Assembly (NCBI RefSeq): GCF_907165205.1
Contig: NC_058193.1
Coordinates: 23,449,521-23,513,520 of the forward strand
Origin: Coccinella septempunctata
Lineage: Eukaryota > Arthropoda > Insecta > Coleoptera > Coccinellidae
Length of the DNA: 64,000 bases
Direction of reading: 5' to 3'
Under the pieces are notes generated by a model. That model did not search any database. It was not told the origin of the DNA and saw nothing but the letters and a program-made list of their open reading frames with translations. Shown here in pieces: positions 12,028 through 22,410 of this stretch. Position numbers and translations under genes: made by a program. The number at the start of each line of letters is the position of its first letter. Within the stretch, counting starts at the first letter, position 1.

Positions 12028-12655
12028 CAGATTGTGGGCAAAATTCTTTGTCTACTGATGGAAACTCGAGAATTATGGAAGCTGGAAGAAAACGGATGAC
12101 ACATTCTCGAGCTCTTTTTCAGAGAAACAAAGAATGGTGAAAACCGTTTTTGAGTTATTAGCAAAAAATGAAATTTTTCGAAAAGTTCCCATAAGTTTTC
12201 TGTCTTTGGAGTTACAGATCTGAAACTTGAACCTCTTACAGACCCCTTTTTACGTAGAATCCACTGACGAGCACCAAATATTTTTTCATTTCGAAACATT
12301 AGGCGAACTTTCGTTTTTTTTTTAATGCAAACTTTCATTGAATTTGTTATTTTTGGAAATGGAATGGAATTGGAAAAAATAAATTCTGTCAGTAGAATCT
12401 ACGTATAAAAGTGACTAAGAAGGTAAGTTTCAGATATGTAACTTCAAACACAAAAAAGCTATGAGAACTTTTCGAATTCGTCAAAATCCAAATTTTTGAT
12501 TATAACTCAAAATCTAGAAATGATAGGCCGGTTCTGTTTCCAGACTTGGATCAGTCATGTAAAAAAGAGCTTGAGAATGTGTAATCCGTTTTTTTTTTAG
12601 CTACGATAGTTCTTGAGATCCCCTCAGTAGACAACCAATTTTGCTCACCTTGTAA
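12028..12655. mobile_element. Fold-back MITE (family of 52151-52575), nested in the hAT element
   Basis: The left arm (12028 to about 12235) and the right arm (about 12425-12655) are imperfect inverted copies starting near TGGGCAAAATTC and TGGTCTACTGA-like sequence. The same family occurs at 43626-44365 and 52151-52575, with a fragment near 45596-45800. The arms have diverged more than in the 52 kb copy. It has no coding capacity. The open frames across the arms on both strands (11847-12140 plus, 11961-12338 minus) are arm translations. Confidence 0.8.
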
Positions 12656-13023
12656 ATAGAGCCATAGATACGAACTTCTGGACAAACATTTCTTGAATTG
12701 TGTTTTCGTAGGAAACGAAGAAACACATCCCAATGATTCAGAATCTGGTTTCACCAAAATTTTTCACCCTCACGAAGTTTCAGTATAGAGTCCAAAGCGG
12801 CCGAAATAAGAGTGAAACAGGAAAATAGTAATGATGCACTACTTGGTCAGTTTTTTTATAATTAGCGAAAATCAGATGTAGATAGATATTAAAATATCTA
12901 TGAAATACAAGTATTTCAATTTCTATAATTCGTGCAAACAAATTTGTCCCCAAATTTGCCGCCCCCTGAAATCTGCCGCCCTAGGCTGCAGCCTACTTAG
13001 CCTCTATGGTAAATCCGCCACTG

Positions 13024-13569
13024 TTTCTGACTCCTTACACGATCGTCAATAGACGAAAGACAGAGCGTAATAACCCTGCCAGATACGTCACTGGTCCGAA
13101 ATCAACCAGAATATATGTACAGCAATTTTCCATCCTATACATGAAAATAATGGAATATTAGTGCATGATTGTGGAGGAATAGATTCATCCACTATGATTT
13201 CGAGTCAATAGTTAATGATGTTTTGGTGGCGCACCAAACTATCCAACATATCCTATTCCACTATTGGAATACATTCTGATATACGACACCAATTGTAGCT
13301 ATTAGTAGGTTTATATACTGCATTTTACCCTCCATCGTTGTGTTTTAAATTTATATGATTTGATTTCTTACTATCGGAAAAGGTTTGGCGAGTCTATTAC
13401 CCCATATCATTTGGAAAAGGCGATAAGAGAACATCCATAAGATAAGTGAAAACAGCGAAATGAACGATTTACACAATGAGAATTGTTTTTATATCATGAT
13501 ACACACGATAGTGCCATAGAAAACATGTGGACCAAAGATTATAGAGTTAGAATATATATTATAATCTCT
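13024..13569. other. No gene recognised
   Basis: AT-rich flank of the hAT element. Starts with the right copy of its 8-bp duplication. Nothing else seen. Confidence 0.45.
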
Positions 13570-13900
13570 TTAATCTTTGATGTGAACCCTCCACTCTGAA
13601 GAAGAGTAAACATCGCCATCGCCAACCCTCACTCGATATGTCCTATTGGTGAAGAAAGCCCGAATCCACTCAAGAAAACCACCTCGCAAACCCAGATGGT
13701 CCAGCTTAAGAAGAAGACGATTATGTGGGACTCTGTCAAAAGCTCTAGAAAAATCCGCAGATATATCACATCAACTGAAATGTGAAATGTTTCGATCCCA
13801 TGCCTTAGTCCAATCGTTGAGACACATATTGCATATTAAGTTAGTGAGGGTTGAAAACAATACGGTGGCCCTTTCTCAATCTGCCATGGAAAGCAAGCGT
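13570..13900 (-). mobile_element. Non-LTR reverse transcriptase relic (CR1/Jockey-like fingers and palm)
   Basis: Read on the minus strand: CLNDWTKAWDRNISHFS, one stop, then CDISADFSRAFDRVPHNRLL, KLDHLGLRGGFLEWIRAF and TNRTYRVRVGDG. The D-x-S-x-A-F-D-x-V-P-H block is RT motif A, and the following W-I-x-x-F-L-x-x-R-x-x-x-V-x-V-G pattern is typical of CR1/Jockey-type non-LTR elements. An internal TGA and the loss of motif B show it is dead. The open frame on the plus strand across this region (13646-13921) is only its shadow. Confidence 0.8.
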
Positions 13901-16044
13901 CTGAATTCCTCAACGCGATAAACAATTTAATTTGCTGGGGGAAATTCAATTAATCCTGATAGGTACACCCCTTCTTTCGTTTTAAATGGGATGACCTATT
14001 TAAGTTGTGTAAGAGAAATGGTGAAATCTTTCCCATCTTCCTCGAAGGCAAAAAATACATAAAAGGCAAAGAGTCCAGAATAATAAAACGAAAACAAATT
14101 TGCGTTTTAGTTGAATTCCCATAAAAAAACTTCTGGGTTGTGTTCAAAATGAATATTAGTCCGGCGAAAAGTAATACTCACTTCTAGAAAACATCACACT
14201 ACTTTATTCAAAGAGAATAACAACGACAAGTTCAACATCTCTTTAATCTACGACAGAAGAAGAATAAATAACTCAACTGCACATTTTTTCAATGAACAAG
14301 GACACACAATGTAGTTTTTTATTAATTAATGTGAAACGCAAGAATGAGACCTTTTTACATTTGGGTCTCTGGTCAATCGGAAATCAAAAGAATCGAGGAA
14401 GCCAATACATAGTATTGAAGTCACTATACCATCTGAGGACAGTGGCAAATTTATGGGATATACAGGGCGACCCATTTTAAAAGATCCACTGAAACCCTTT
14501 CGGTAGAGCCTCGACCTGAAAATTTTTCAAATAAAGTTTCTAAATCTTCTGGAAATATTGAGTGGAGACATTCAATCCGACTTTGGAGTCAAATTTTAAG
14601 ATTTTAGAATCTCATTCTTCGTAAGAAACATTTTGCCTTCTTCGTTTCTGCCATGAAATGAATCGTTGTGGAAGTATGAAATGTTCTCAGAATGGTTATG
14701 ATGAAAATCTTTTACACAAAAACTACAGAGAATATTTGAAGTCTTTATCGGGAGGAAAATAACGAATCAAAAATATTTTTTTTATTGAAAGATGCTAACA
14801 AAAATTGAATTAATAATCCAATATCACAATAAAAATAATAAAGAGAAATGAATGAATAAGGAAAAATAATACTAAAAAAAATTGTCTGAAATTACGCACA
14901 TAGGTAATCTGAAATTCACAATTATATGCCAATCATTGCCGATGCACTGTTTTTTTTATAATAATTTAAAAATTCGGCATTCAGTGAGATTTCATTGCGG
15001 TTTTCTACTCAAGTGTGCCGTTGAACAAAAATTTAGAAAAAAAACTTGTATTTGAATACGTTCATACAAAAACAAATGATGAGAATTAAATTTGAAGTAT
15101 GTACCTACCTCTACATAATCATGATCATCTTAACCATGAAACACTTCATATATCCAGAGTGATTAAGTCTATGGAGAAACGAAAGAGACAAAATATTTTA
15201 TGATTATAGTTTTTCACGAACATTAATATCTTTGCAGAATATTAATGGTAGGTTTCGCATTTCAACGAAAAAAAAATGATAATTTCAAATTCAAATTTTA
15301 GAGGCTTCTGGATTTTGCATACCCACCTTCACTCTGAAGCCACTTAAGTTGTATCTGTAAATGGTATCAACTCATTTTTTTGCGTGAAGATATCATGCCC
15401 AAATAGGTAACAATAGATAATAGTACAGTGATGGTGAGATGAGTACAGCAATTCTTTTTTTAGGAACCGAAAATTGGCTCATGTCTAACCTAACTCATGG
15501 GAGAGTTGAAGAGGGGGAGAGAGAGACTTGTCCATGAGTTTGTTTATCAGAATAAACATTGAAAAAAAAAAACAATTTCCAATGACCAACGATTGTCCAT
15601 GTCTAGGTTTTCATCATCAGATATATCAGCGTAAGAAACACATATTTTATATTTCAGAATCACTCTCACTTATTTCCGAGATGTTTTTTACTTTTTTGAA
15701 CCTTTTTATTTTTTTACGATTACCTATATCCATTTCTACTATTCAATTTTCTTTTTTTGAAGCGAACTATTATCTAAGTTCAGTGCGGGAAACTTGGACC
15801 ATTGATTATTTATGTCTCCCAACCATAGCATGGGACAAGTCTCCCGAATTCCCTTTTATTCTATTCAACAGATATTTTCTTGAAACTTTCTCAACTATTA
15901 TTAAAAAGGCTAATCGTTTGTAAAACAATATTAATCAATCAATGCAATAACACAAAATAACACCACGCACCTATTAAACTATTCAGACAGTATAACAAAC
16001 AGAAATTATTCAATTTCTTACTTCCTAACAACAAAATTACGTTC
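13901..16044. other. No gene recognised; lone MITE end near 14473
   Basis: Mostly AT-rich sequence. A TACAGGGCGACCC end motif at about 14461-14473 resembles other MITE ends but has no partner. A 131-codon plus-strand frame at 15528-15923 is rich in F, L, I and S and looks like translated AT-rich DNA. I do not call it a gene. Confidence 0.4.
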
Positions 16045-16086
16045 AACCACAGCCCTCTTAAACACAGTGTTAAGAGGGCTGTGGTT
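16045..16086. repeat. Near-perfect short palindrome
   Basis: AACCACAGCCCTCTTA at 16045 is mirrored as TAAGAGGGCTGTGGTT ending at 16086, and the pairing nearly continues through the centre (AACACAGTGT), leaving one extra base and a loop of about two. The loop is too tight for a microRNA precursor. The simplest reading is a DNA palindrome left by a small inverted duplication. Confidence 0.75.
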
Positions 16087-16149
16087 CAACCCTCTCATTA
16101 CCGAACTGTTCTGATTTCTGATGGCGGCCAGAATGTAGCAATCTATTTA

Positions 16150-16163
16150 CGCTACCGGTAGCG
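16150..16163. repeat. 14-bp perfect palindrome CGCTACCGGTAGCG
   Basis: A CpG-containing perfect palindrome in a locally GC-richer stretch (about 16100-16260). It could be a dimeric protein-binding site. Only one copy is seen. Confidence 0.6.
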
Positions 16164-16275
16164 CGAAATTTGAATTGAAATATTTGAGGTGGTTCAAGTC
16201 TCCTACCTGAGTCTCCCGGACGCTCCCTCAGATAATGAATTTATTCCATTTGGCTTTTCCGCGCTGTATAGATAT

Positions 16276-16972
16276 ACCGGGTGTCCCAGAGCTTTTAGGC
16301 CAGCAAATATCTCAGTTACCTGCGGAAAAAATTGAAAAAAATACTTGTCGTAGGAGACCATACGCTCTTTCATGCAGCATAGCAAAATCCACCCCCTGAC
16401 AAACAACCCCCGAGAAACCACCCCTAACTTTTGTTTTTCAAATGGCACCCCCCATGTTTGTTGTGCTTCAACTTACAGTTCTTTTCATTTCTCATTCAAT
16501 GATGTCTCATGGTAGCTAGAATGGCATGCAGAATTATGCAAATAAAAATACAAATGAAATACGAATTTATACACTCAGCTGTATTGTTACTGCAACATTA
16601 TACTAAAGATACCGATACCGTAGGAATAAAACAAAGCACAAAAAGTTCTAACATTTTATTGACTCTTTTTTTTCAACATCCACTTTTTCTAACGAATTCA
16701 ATTTTATCGAGTGACTATCTTTACAACTACATATTATGATATATCATTGATTGAGAATTAAAAAGAGCTGTCAGTTGAAGCCAAACAAACATGGGGGTGC
16801 CATTTGAAAAACAAAAGTTAGGGGTTGTTTCTCAGGGGTTGTTTGTCAGGGGGTGGATTTTGCTATGCTGCATGAAAGAGCGTATAGTCTCCTACGACAA
16901 GTATTTTTTTCAATTTTTTTTTCCGCAGGTAACTGAGATATCTGCTGGCCTAAAAGCTCTGGGACACCCGGT
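16276..16972. mobile_element. Fold-back MITE, ~200 bp arms, ends ACCGGGTGTCCC
   Basis: The left arm runs from ACCGGGTGTCCCAGAGC at 16276 to about 16485, and the right arm is its inverted copy from about 16760 to 16972 with few mismatches. The flanks read ATAT on both sides, compatible with a TA or ATAT duplication. Both arms are open for 65-80 codons when read inwards as LGVVSRGLFVRGWILLCCMK on one strand and nearly the same on the other. This is arm symmetry, not a gene. The ~275 base interior is non-coding. Confidence 0.88.
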
Positions 16973-17248
16973 ATATACGAAAATGTAATCACAAAAAAAA
17001 TCTCAAAAGAAAGAAGAAAGGGATAAAAAACACTCTGGAGGAATCTTCCAGAATTGGGTTACTCCAAAAGTTCCTTTGAAACTTCAATATTGTTAGATCC
17101 ACGAATTATCTGGATCTTGGTCAAAATAGGCTTCCTGTGGCTCCAGGAATCAGCTAATGAGAACAGGTCTAGCATAAACTAAGGAGTGCAGATTTTGTGC
17201 TGCAGGAAGAAATTTCAGGTCACCTGGTTACAGAATGCTTCTGTATTG
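16973..17248. other. No gene recognised
   Basis: Short spacer between the fold-back MITE and a GC-richer open region. Just before the latter, bases 17218-17299 are open for 27 codons after an AG, but the pyrimidine tract is poor. Confidence 0.3.
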
Positions 17249-17467
17249 CTAGACAAAGCTAAAAATGCATTGGACGAGAACATTGTGAGAGCGAGAACGT
17301 AGCCTCCAAGCCATCTGAAGTAAGTACTCGAGTTCTCTAGCACTCACGGAATGGAGCCTGGACTGTATGTGGAGGAAAACTTTTATAGCACGTAGCAAAC
17401 CCAGTGAAATCATCCTCCCTCCAGGTTCCTCCAGCCTGGAGGTCGACGTGAGAGGTATATCCAACAA
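17249..17467 (-). CDS. GC-richer open frame of unknown nature
   Basis: A 72-codon minus-strand frame begins at a TTG and contains LTSTSRLEEPGGRMISLGLL and RELEYLLQMAWRLRSRS. Its codons end in C or G more often than the surroundings. Alternative frames on both strands are partly open as well. It contains a small hairpin (CCTCCAGG and CCTGGAGG, near 17420-17442). It could be a degraded transposon ORF or a host exon. I recognise no domain, and no clean splice sites delimit it. Confidence 0.2.
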   Translation of the reverse strand: MLDIPLTSTSRLEEPGGRMISLGLLRAIKVFLHIQSRLHSVSARELEYLLQMAWRLRSRSHNVLVQCIFSFV

Positions 17468-18379
17468 TCTAATCTAGTCTAAAATCATAAGGGTGTGGGC
17501 TCAATTTTTATGTTTTCACTGAATGTTCATTTCGCTCGTGAGGTCTTTATTGGATATTTCAATCATTACTTGGGTTCCTTACACATTGAATGATGTTCTA
17601 TTCTTGAAGGGGTTCAGAATAATTCCTCAAGCACGTTTTCAGACTCGACAGTGCCTCTAACTTCAGTCTGCAAGTCGTCTGCAAAATCAACTCTACTGAA
17701 AAGTATCTTCTTTAAAATTTAAGAGATAGGTAATAAACCGGAATCATTTTTGTCGATAAACTTCTTCGAAGACTGTATTCACTGACGCATTCAGTTAAGA
17801 ATGCTCATCTATAGGTATTACTCAGAAGGTTTGATATGCTTAGACCCGGTTTAATTAGGATAAGCGCTTAACAATTTCACATCTTATGAGGAACACAAAT
17901 GCTCTTAATCTTTCATGAGCAATTTTCAGTGTTTGAATTCGTTTTGTTTCATAGTATTTTGTCTTAGTTGAGATCATCTTCTGCACTGAGCCTTTAAAAT
18001 ACTTGTCAATCTTCTTTTATTGTTTATTGTTTGCATCTCATTCCTGAGAAGGTTAATGACCTTTTATAATAAACGAATAATAGTGGGATTTTCGGATTTT
18101 CCTCTTCCGTTAGTCCACCAGGTCCTCGGAAGATCCTGAGTAAAGCCTCATTTACAATCCAGCCTTTATGAGATATATCAAATAATTGAACTTTTAGCGT
18201 AAACAACAATTTTTACAGTTTTAATGAATGAAGGAAACAAGCTCCTGCGAATACCCAAATAGGATAAACAATCAAATTTGCCGTCGAGAAAATTTAATCA
18301 TTCCTCTAATTGCCCTCCTTCCGGGTAAAATGAAGACACTAATTTACGATGTGTCGGTTAAATGGCGGTAAAATATATT
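17468..18379. other. No gene recognised
   Basis: AT-rich sequence without recognisable repeat partner or coding-like frame. Confidence 0.45.
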
Positions 18380-18615
18380 TCTCCCCAATGGATCCTCCTC
18401 CAAAGGAGGAGAGCGTGCGCGTTTCGTAGTTGAAGAAAAGTTCATAGTTTCATTGCGACGTCAGTTAAGCATCACGTTCGCCCTTTTCACGTTGTGAAGC
18501 GACGCTTCTGAATCACGTGCGTTCATTGCGACAAAGCGCTCTGCGTGTTTCCAAACAGTAACAAAAAAACGAAAATTCCCCGTGCTGTATCTCTTTGGGA
18601 GTTTGTGAGAAGAAG
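18380..18615 (+). promoter_or_regulatory. CpG-rich candidate promoter and non-coding first exon with GTGAGT donor
   Basis: The stretch is clearly richer in GC and CpG than its surroundings. It contains TCAGTT at 18461-18466, which fits the insect initiator TCAKTY. Next to it are GACGTCA (a CRE-like site) and, downstream, CACGTG (an E-box). From the putative start at 18463 to 18615 there is no ATG, as expected for a 5'UTR exon, and AAG at 18613-18615 is followed by GTGAGT, a consensus donor. The 11-mer TTCATTGCGAC occurs twice (about 18448 and 18523). No TATA box at the right distance is obvious, and the DPE position does not match. The gene that would use it cannot be linked with certainty: candidate plus-strand exons lie at 45380 and 47231. 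Confidence 0.45.
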
Positions 18616-19498
18616 GTGAGTTGATGAAAATGTTGTCATAAATTTTCGGGCCAAGCTAGTCAAACAACATTTCGAAAATCTTTTGTAGCAAAAAAATTTT
18701 CATTATTTTCATGTTTCATTGCAAAGCGTGTTTTCGTAATTTCTACAATTTTTTTGAATACTAACAAAAAAAAAGCCAAATTTTTGGCATTTTTGAAAAG
18801 GCAATTGAATCACTTTTGAAAGAAGGTGTCACTCAACCCCCTTCCATTTGAGATTTTAGGGGTTGCTGTCCTTACGCTCACAGGGTTGATTCAAGTTGAT
18901 TGGAATCAACCGTATAAAATGTTTCCCTACGAGCCAGTGTTTACCCTTTTTTTTTTCTAATTTTGCATGGGTTTGTGATATTTGGTGGTACCTTTTCAAG
19001 TTGATCCTGTGTACCTACATCTTTTATGAATTTGAAAGTATCTCAGCATCCAAAGGATGTTTATGATGGCAGCCGAACTTTATATTCAAGTGATAGATTT
19101 TTTAAACTGTTTTTAATATAAGTATAAAATATTATCTAACTTCTAGTAGGATCAAGAGAGACTTCACAATAGAAGAAGGGGTTAAATGATGCAGGGTCGT
19201 CCTACTTTAGTCATTAAAAAATACAATCTTCTCAATTGGAAATTACAGGGTCTCTTTTCGTTGATTTGATTATTTTTGAGTTCAGTGAACTTGAAAGCAC
19301 ATTTTTCTTCAATTTATGAATACTATTCAATTTTTGTTTTGTTTATTTTAGTCTAAGTATAGTAATGGGGGGATGAGGAATCGTTCAATAAAGCTTTCTT
19401 TTTTACTTTAATAGCCACATTTCTGATACTGTAAGACTATCCTAGGTTAGTTATTACTGTTACCCTTAAAGGTGTGTTTGATAGTTTTTTTGGTCATA
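18616..19498. other. No gene recognised
   Basis: If the upstream donor is real this is intron. AT-rich, with no repeat partner seen. Confidence 0.4.
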
Positions 19499-20791
19499 CG
19501 AGGATATATTGAAAAATTCTTAGCCTACTATAGAACCAAACAAAATTTCAATGTCGAAATATTTTATTGCTCAACATATTCTCCTCTTAATTGGATACAT
19601 TTATTACAGCGAACCTGCAACATCCCTAGACCTTTCAAAAAAAATGTTTCTTTCTGCTCTGCAAACCAGACCTCCACAGCTTTTATAACCTCCTCATTGG
19701 AAGAAAATTTACGACCTTTTAAACTTTTTTGCAGTTGAGGAAAGAGATGATAGTCGGATGGAGCCGAATCTGGTGAATAAGGGGGGTGTTCTAGTAATTC
19801 AAACCCTATACTACGAATTTTTTGCATGGCAACATGAGATTTGTGTGCAGGGTCGTTGTCCTGCAAAACCAAAACACCTTTGGATAGCTTTTCGCGTCTT
19901 TTCTCTTAAATTTTTTTCCGTAGAGTGGTCAGTAATGTCGAATACTCATCTCCGGTTATTGTTCTACCCTTATCTAAAAAATCCATCATGATTACTCCAT
20001 GGCAATCCCAAAAACTGAAGCAAGAACATTTCCAGCAGATTTTTTAACACGAAAATTCTCAGTTCTTGGAGAACCAGAGTGTCGCCATTTCATCGATTAA
20101 TGCTTTGTTCCTGAATCGTAGAAATGTACCCAAGTCTCATCCATAGTAACAATTCGGTTTAAGAAGTCTACATCGTTTTCAAATCGAGCACAGATAGAAC
20201 GCGATGCTTCTACCCTTTGCACGCTTTTGGTCAACATTCAAACATTTGGGGATACATTTTGCAGCAATTTTTCTCATGTCCAAATTGACGTGAACTATAT
20301 TCCTAATGAACGCGTTCGTATGAAATATTCAGTGCTTCAGATATACGTTTTAGCCCAATTCGACGGTCTGATAAAATCATGTCATGAACTGCATCGATAT
20401 TATCGCAGACTGACACAGAAACTGGCCTTCCCGATCGGTCATCATCTTCAATGGAGAATTTACCTCTTTTGAAGCTTGCAGTCAAATTTTTCACGGTCGC
20501 ATACGAAGGACATTGATCATCAAGGGTATTAAGCATATCTTCGTGAATCTGCTTACCTCTTAACCCTTTTAAATACAGGTACTTGATGATACTCGATACT
20601 AAAGTTTTTCGATTTTCACAATTTCGGTGGACATCTTCCTCCTTATAATTTATTGCGTATTTCTGGTTTATTTTTTCGACCTCAAAATGCACACTAACAC
20701 TTCTAATGAGTTATTTGTCGTTGCTATGGTACCGCAATATTTTTTTATGCATGGAACTGGTCTAGGCTAACTAAATATCATTACATCCTCG
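19499..20791. mobile_element. mariner transposon, copy 1 (1293 bp)
   Basis: The ends are inverted copies of CGAGGATRTAWTGA, with TA on both sides (19497-19498 and 20792-20793). Size and structure are those of a full-length mariner. It carries one transposase pseudogene on the minus strand. Copy 2 at 47583-48388 shares both ends. Confidence 0.93.
19564..20692 (-). pseudogene. mariner DD34D transposase, multiply broken
   Basis: The N-terminal part (20692 down to about 20303) includes GKQIHEDMLNTLDD and the linker RSGRPVSV, matching the mariner helix-turn-helix region. The middle part, read in other frames, contains VTMDETWVHFYD with the first catalytic aspartate. The C-terminal part (19872 to 19564) begins VLQDNDPAHKSH with the second aspartate and continues HPPYSPD and APSDYHLFP with the third, exactly 34 residues later: DD34D. 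Lesions include a frameshift near 20205, an in-frame TAA about 100 bases after the first aspartate, a one-base loss in the VFWDCHG region and another in-frame TAA before the second aspartate. The stop is the TTA (minus TAA) at 19564. The open frame 19758-19991 on the plus strand is a shadow. Confidence 0.92.
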
Positions 20792-21862
20792 TATCTTCCC
20801 AGGAAACACGAATGTTCACTAAGCACCTATTATAAAAAGTAGTCGAATGAGACAAGACTCGTGTACCTAATCTCCAAGAAATAAAAAATCTGAAAAAACT
20901 GTATATCAAATAATTTTGATGTGTCGAAATTGTTGTTCCTCTTCATCTAAGATGCAATCTCCTTCCCTCCCTATTTTTCGATCTGGCGAATCACATGAAA
21001 TAGAAATGATGTACCTACTTTCAGAGTACAGAATCAGAATTTTTGAATATAGCAAAATTTTTTAGTCGTCTTGCTACTCGTATAATTACCTCAAGGTCCA
21101 TTACATAATCTTAAATGTAGCGAAGAAACTGGATTTCCGATGAAGTATCCGCAAAGCTATTCCTTCTCAACGTTTTCACCCTCAACGAATTCCGACTTGA
21201 TTGAATTACAATCAATCCTGAGATTGAGGAAAATAATCATTTTACGCCTGTCAGACGCTTGATTGGCTTTCTGCTGAAGTTATGTAACAGCCATTCAAGG
21301 TCTACCTACTGATTCAATTTGTGTTCACATGTCATTGTTTGTATTTCAGGGTTCTGTAGGGAATACTAGTCAGGAATTTTTTTGGTGGTCATTAAGATGA
21401 ACCAAATAACTGCATAGTGGAGTGATACAAAAAAAGTGCGATTTTATCTCGGTCCATCATTTCTGACATAAAACTACTATTTTTTGAATGATTTAGGTTT
21501 AGACTAAGTGACCTAAATTGATTCTCTTCCTAAAAATATACCGAATTATATGTTAGTTATTCCATAAACATACTTTGATAATGGATTTTCATGGATCGGC
21601 TACGTTTATTCATTATTCGATAGCTACAAAGACTAATAAGATCATAATATTCATAATGACTTTAAAAACTTCCACGTGCTTTCCATTAATGACAAAGTGC
21701 TTTACAGAGAGCCCAAATAAATGGAAACAACATCAACATCAATTAAGCTTAATCTCATCAACCTTATTCTGTTCTCTGTCAGGAAAAAGCTTCATTATTC
21801 ACAAAAGAAAAAAATCATCCTTATATACTACCATGATATTGTAACGAAGCGGTTTCTCTATA
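20792..21862. other. No gene recognised
   Basis: AT-rich. Open frame 21575-21844 (plus) is compositionally random. Nothing else supported. Confidence 0.45.
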
Positions 21863-22410
21863 CAGGGTAATTCTTAACTATTGTACCATAGGCTAAGGGC
21901 AGATTGTTTGGACCAAAATATGGCGATAGGACCAAATATATCTCAATAAAATATTGCTGTGGAAAAAGATAGAGGGCGTTAAAATTGAATTTTTTTTTCG
22001 TTTTTTTTTTGCTAATAATTTCACTGTAGATTTTTCCATCCGTTTTTAAGAAAATCACAATTGAACAGTTCAGAGCATCGGAAGGGGATTTGAAGTAACG
22101 ATTTATTTATTTTATTTATTTATTTCGACGATAAAGTATATTTAAAAACAATGTAACATAAAAAGAATAAACTTAAATTAAATGTTCTACGTTGCCTCCT
22201 CCGACTTCTATGCCTTTTCTAATTCTTTTAATAAAGGACTTTCGAACTTCAAAGAAAATATTATTCTGCCCCCTCATAAAAAATTCAACTTTAACGCCCT
22301 TTATCTTTTTCCACAGCAATATTTTATTGAGGTATATTTGGTCCTATCGCCATATTTTGGTCCAAACAATCTGCCTTTAGAGTATGTCCCAATAGTTATG
22401 AATCACCCTG
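21863..22410. mobile_element. Fold-back MITE, CAGGGT ends, TA duplication (548 bp)
   Basis: The left arm from CAGGGTAATTCTTAACTA (21863) is mirrored at the right, ending CACCCTG at 22410, with TA on both sides (21861-21862 and 22411-22412). The arms pair over about 140 bases, including the blocks GGACCAAAATATGGCGATAG and AATATTGCTGTGGAAAAAGA. The open frames over the arms (21858-22058 minus and 22182-22415 plus) encode the same peptide because of the symmetry and are not genes. Confidence 0.88.

Larger units (their letters stand above)
10721..13023. mobile_element. hAT-type transposon, 2.3 kb, perfect 8-bp target duplication
   Basis: The ends are inverted copies of CAGGGGCGG-like hAT termini, here exactly CAGTGGCGGATTTAC (10721 on the left, ending at 13023 on the right). 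The flanks are identical: TTTCTGAC at 10713-10720 and TTTCTGAC at 13024-13031. An 8-bp duplication is the hallmark of hAT integration, and its perfect state suggests a fairly recent insertion. No BED finger or hAT transposase domain was found. The interior holds a minus-strand exon-like segment (11608-11701), a small TIR element near 11121-11249, and a nested fold-back MITE (12028-12655). It is therefore a non-autonomous element, possibly one that picked up host sequence. Confidence 0.88.

Noticed and set aside
10721..13023. hAT transposase in the long element
   Set aside because: No BED finger, dimerisation region or catalytic pattern in any frame; the open frames are MITE arms.
13646..13921. 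91-codon plus-strand frame rich in arginine and serine
   Set aside because: The minus strand encodes recognisable RT motifs here; this is the shadow.
16045..16086. Possible microRNA precursor
   Set aside because: The loop is about two bases and the arms are too short for processing.
16203..16988. Two open frames of 65-80 codons with almost the same protein on opposite strands
   Set aside because: They are the two arms of a fold-back MITE read inwards; the similarity comes from the inverted repeat.
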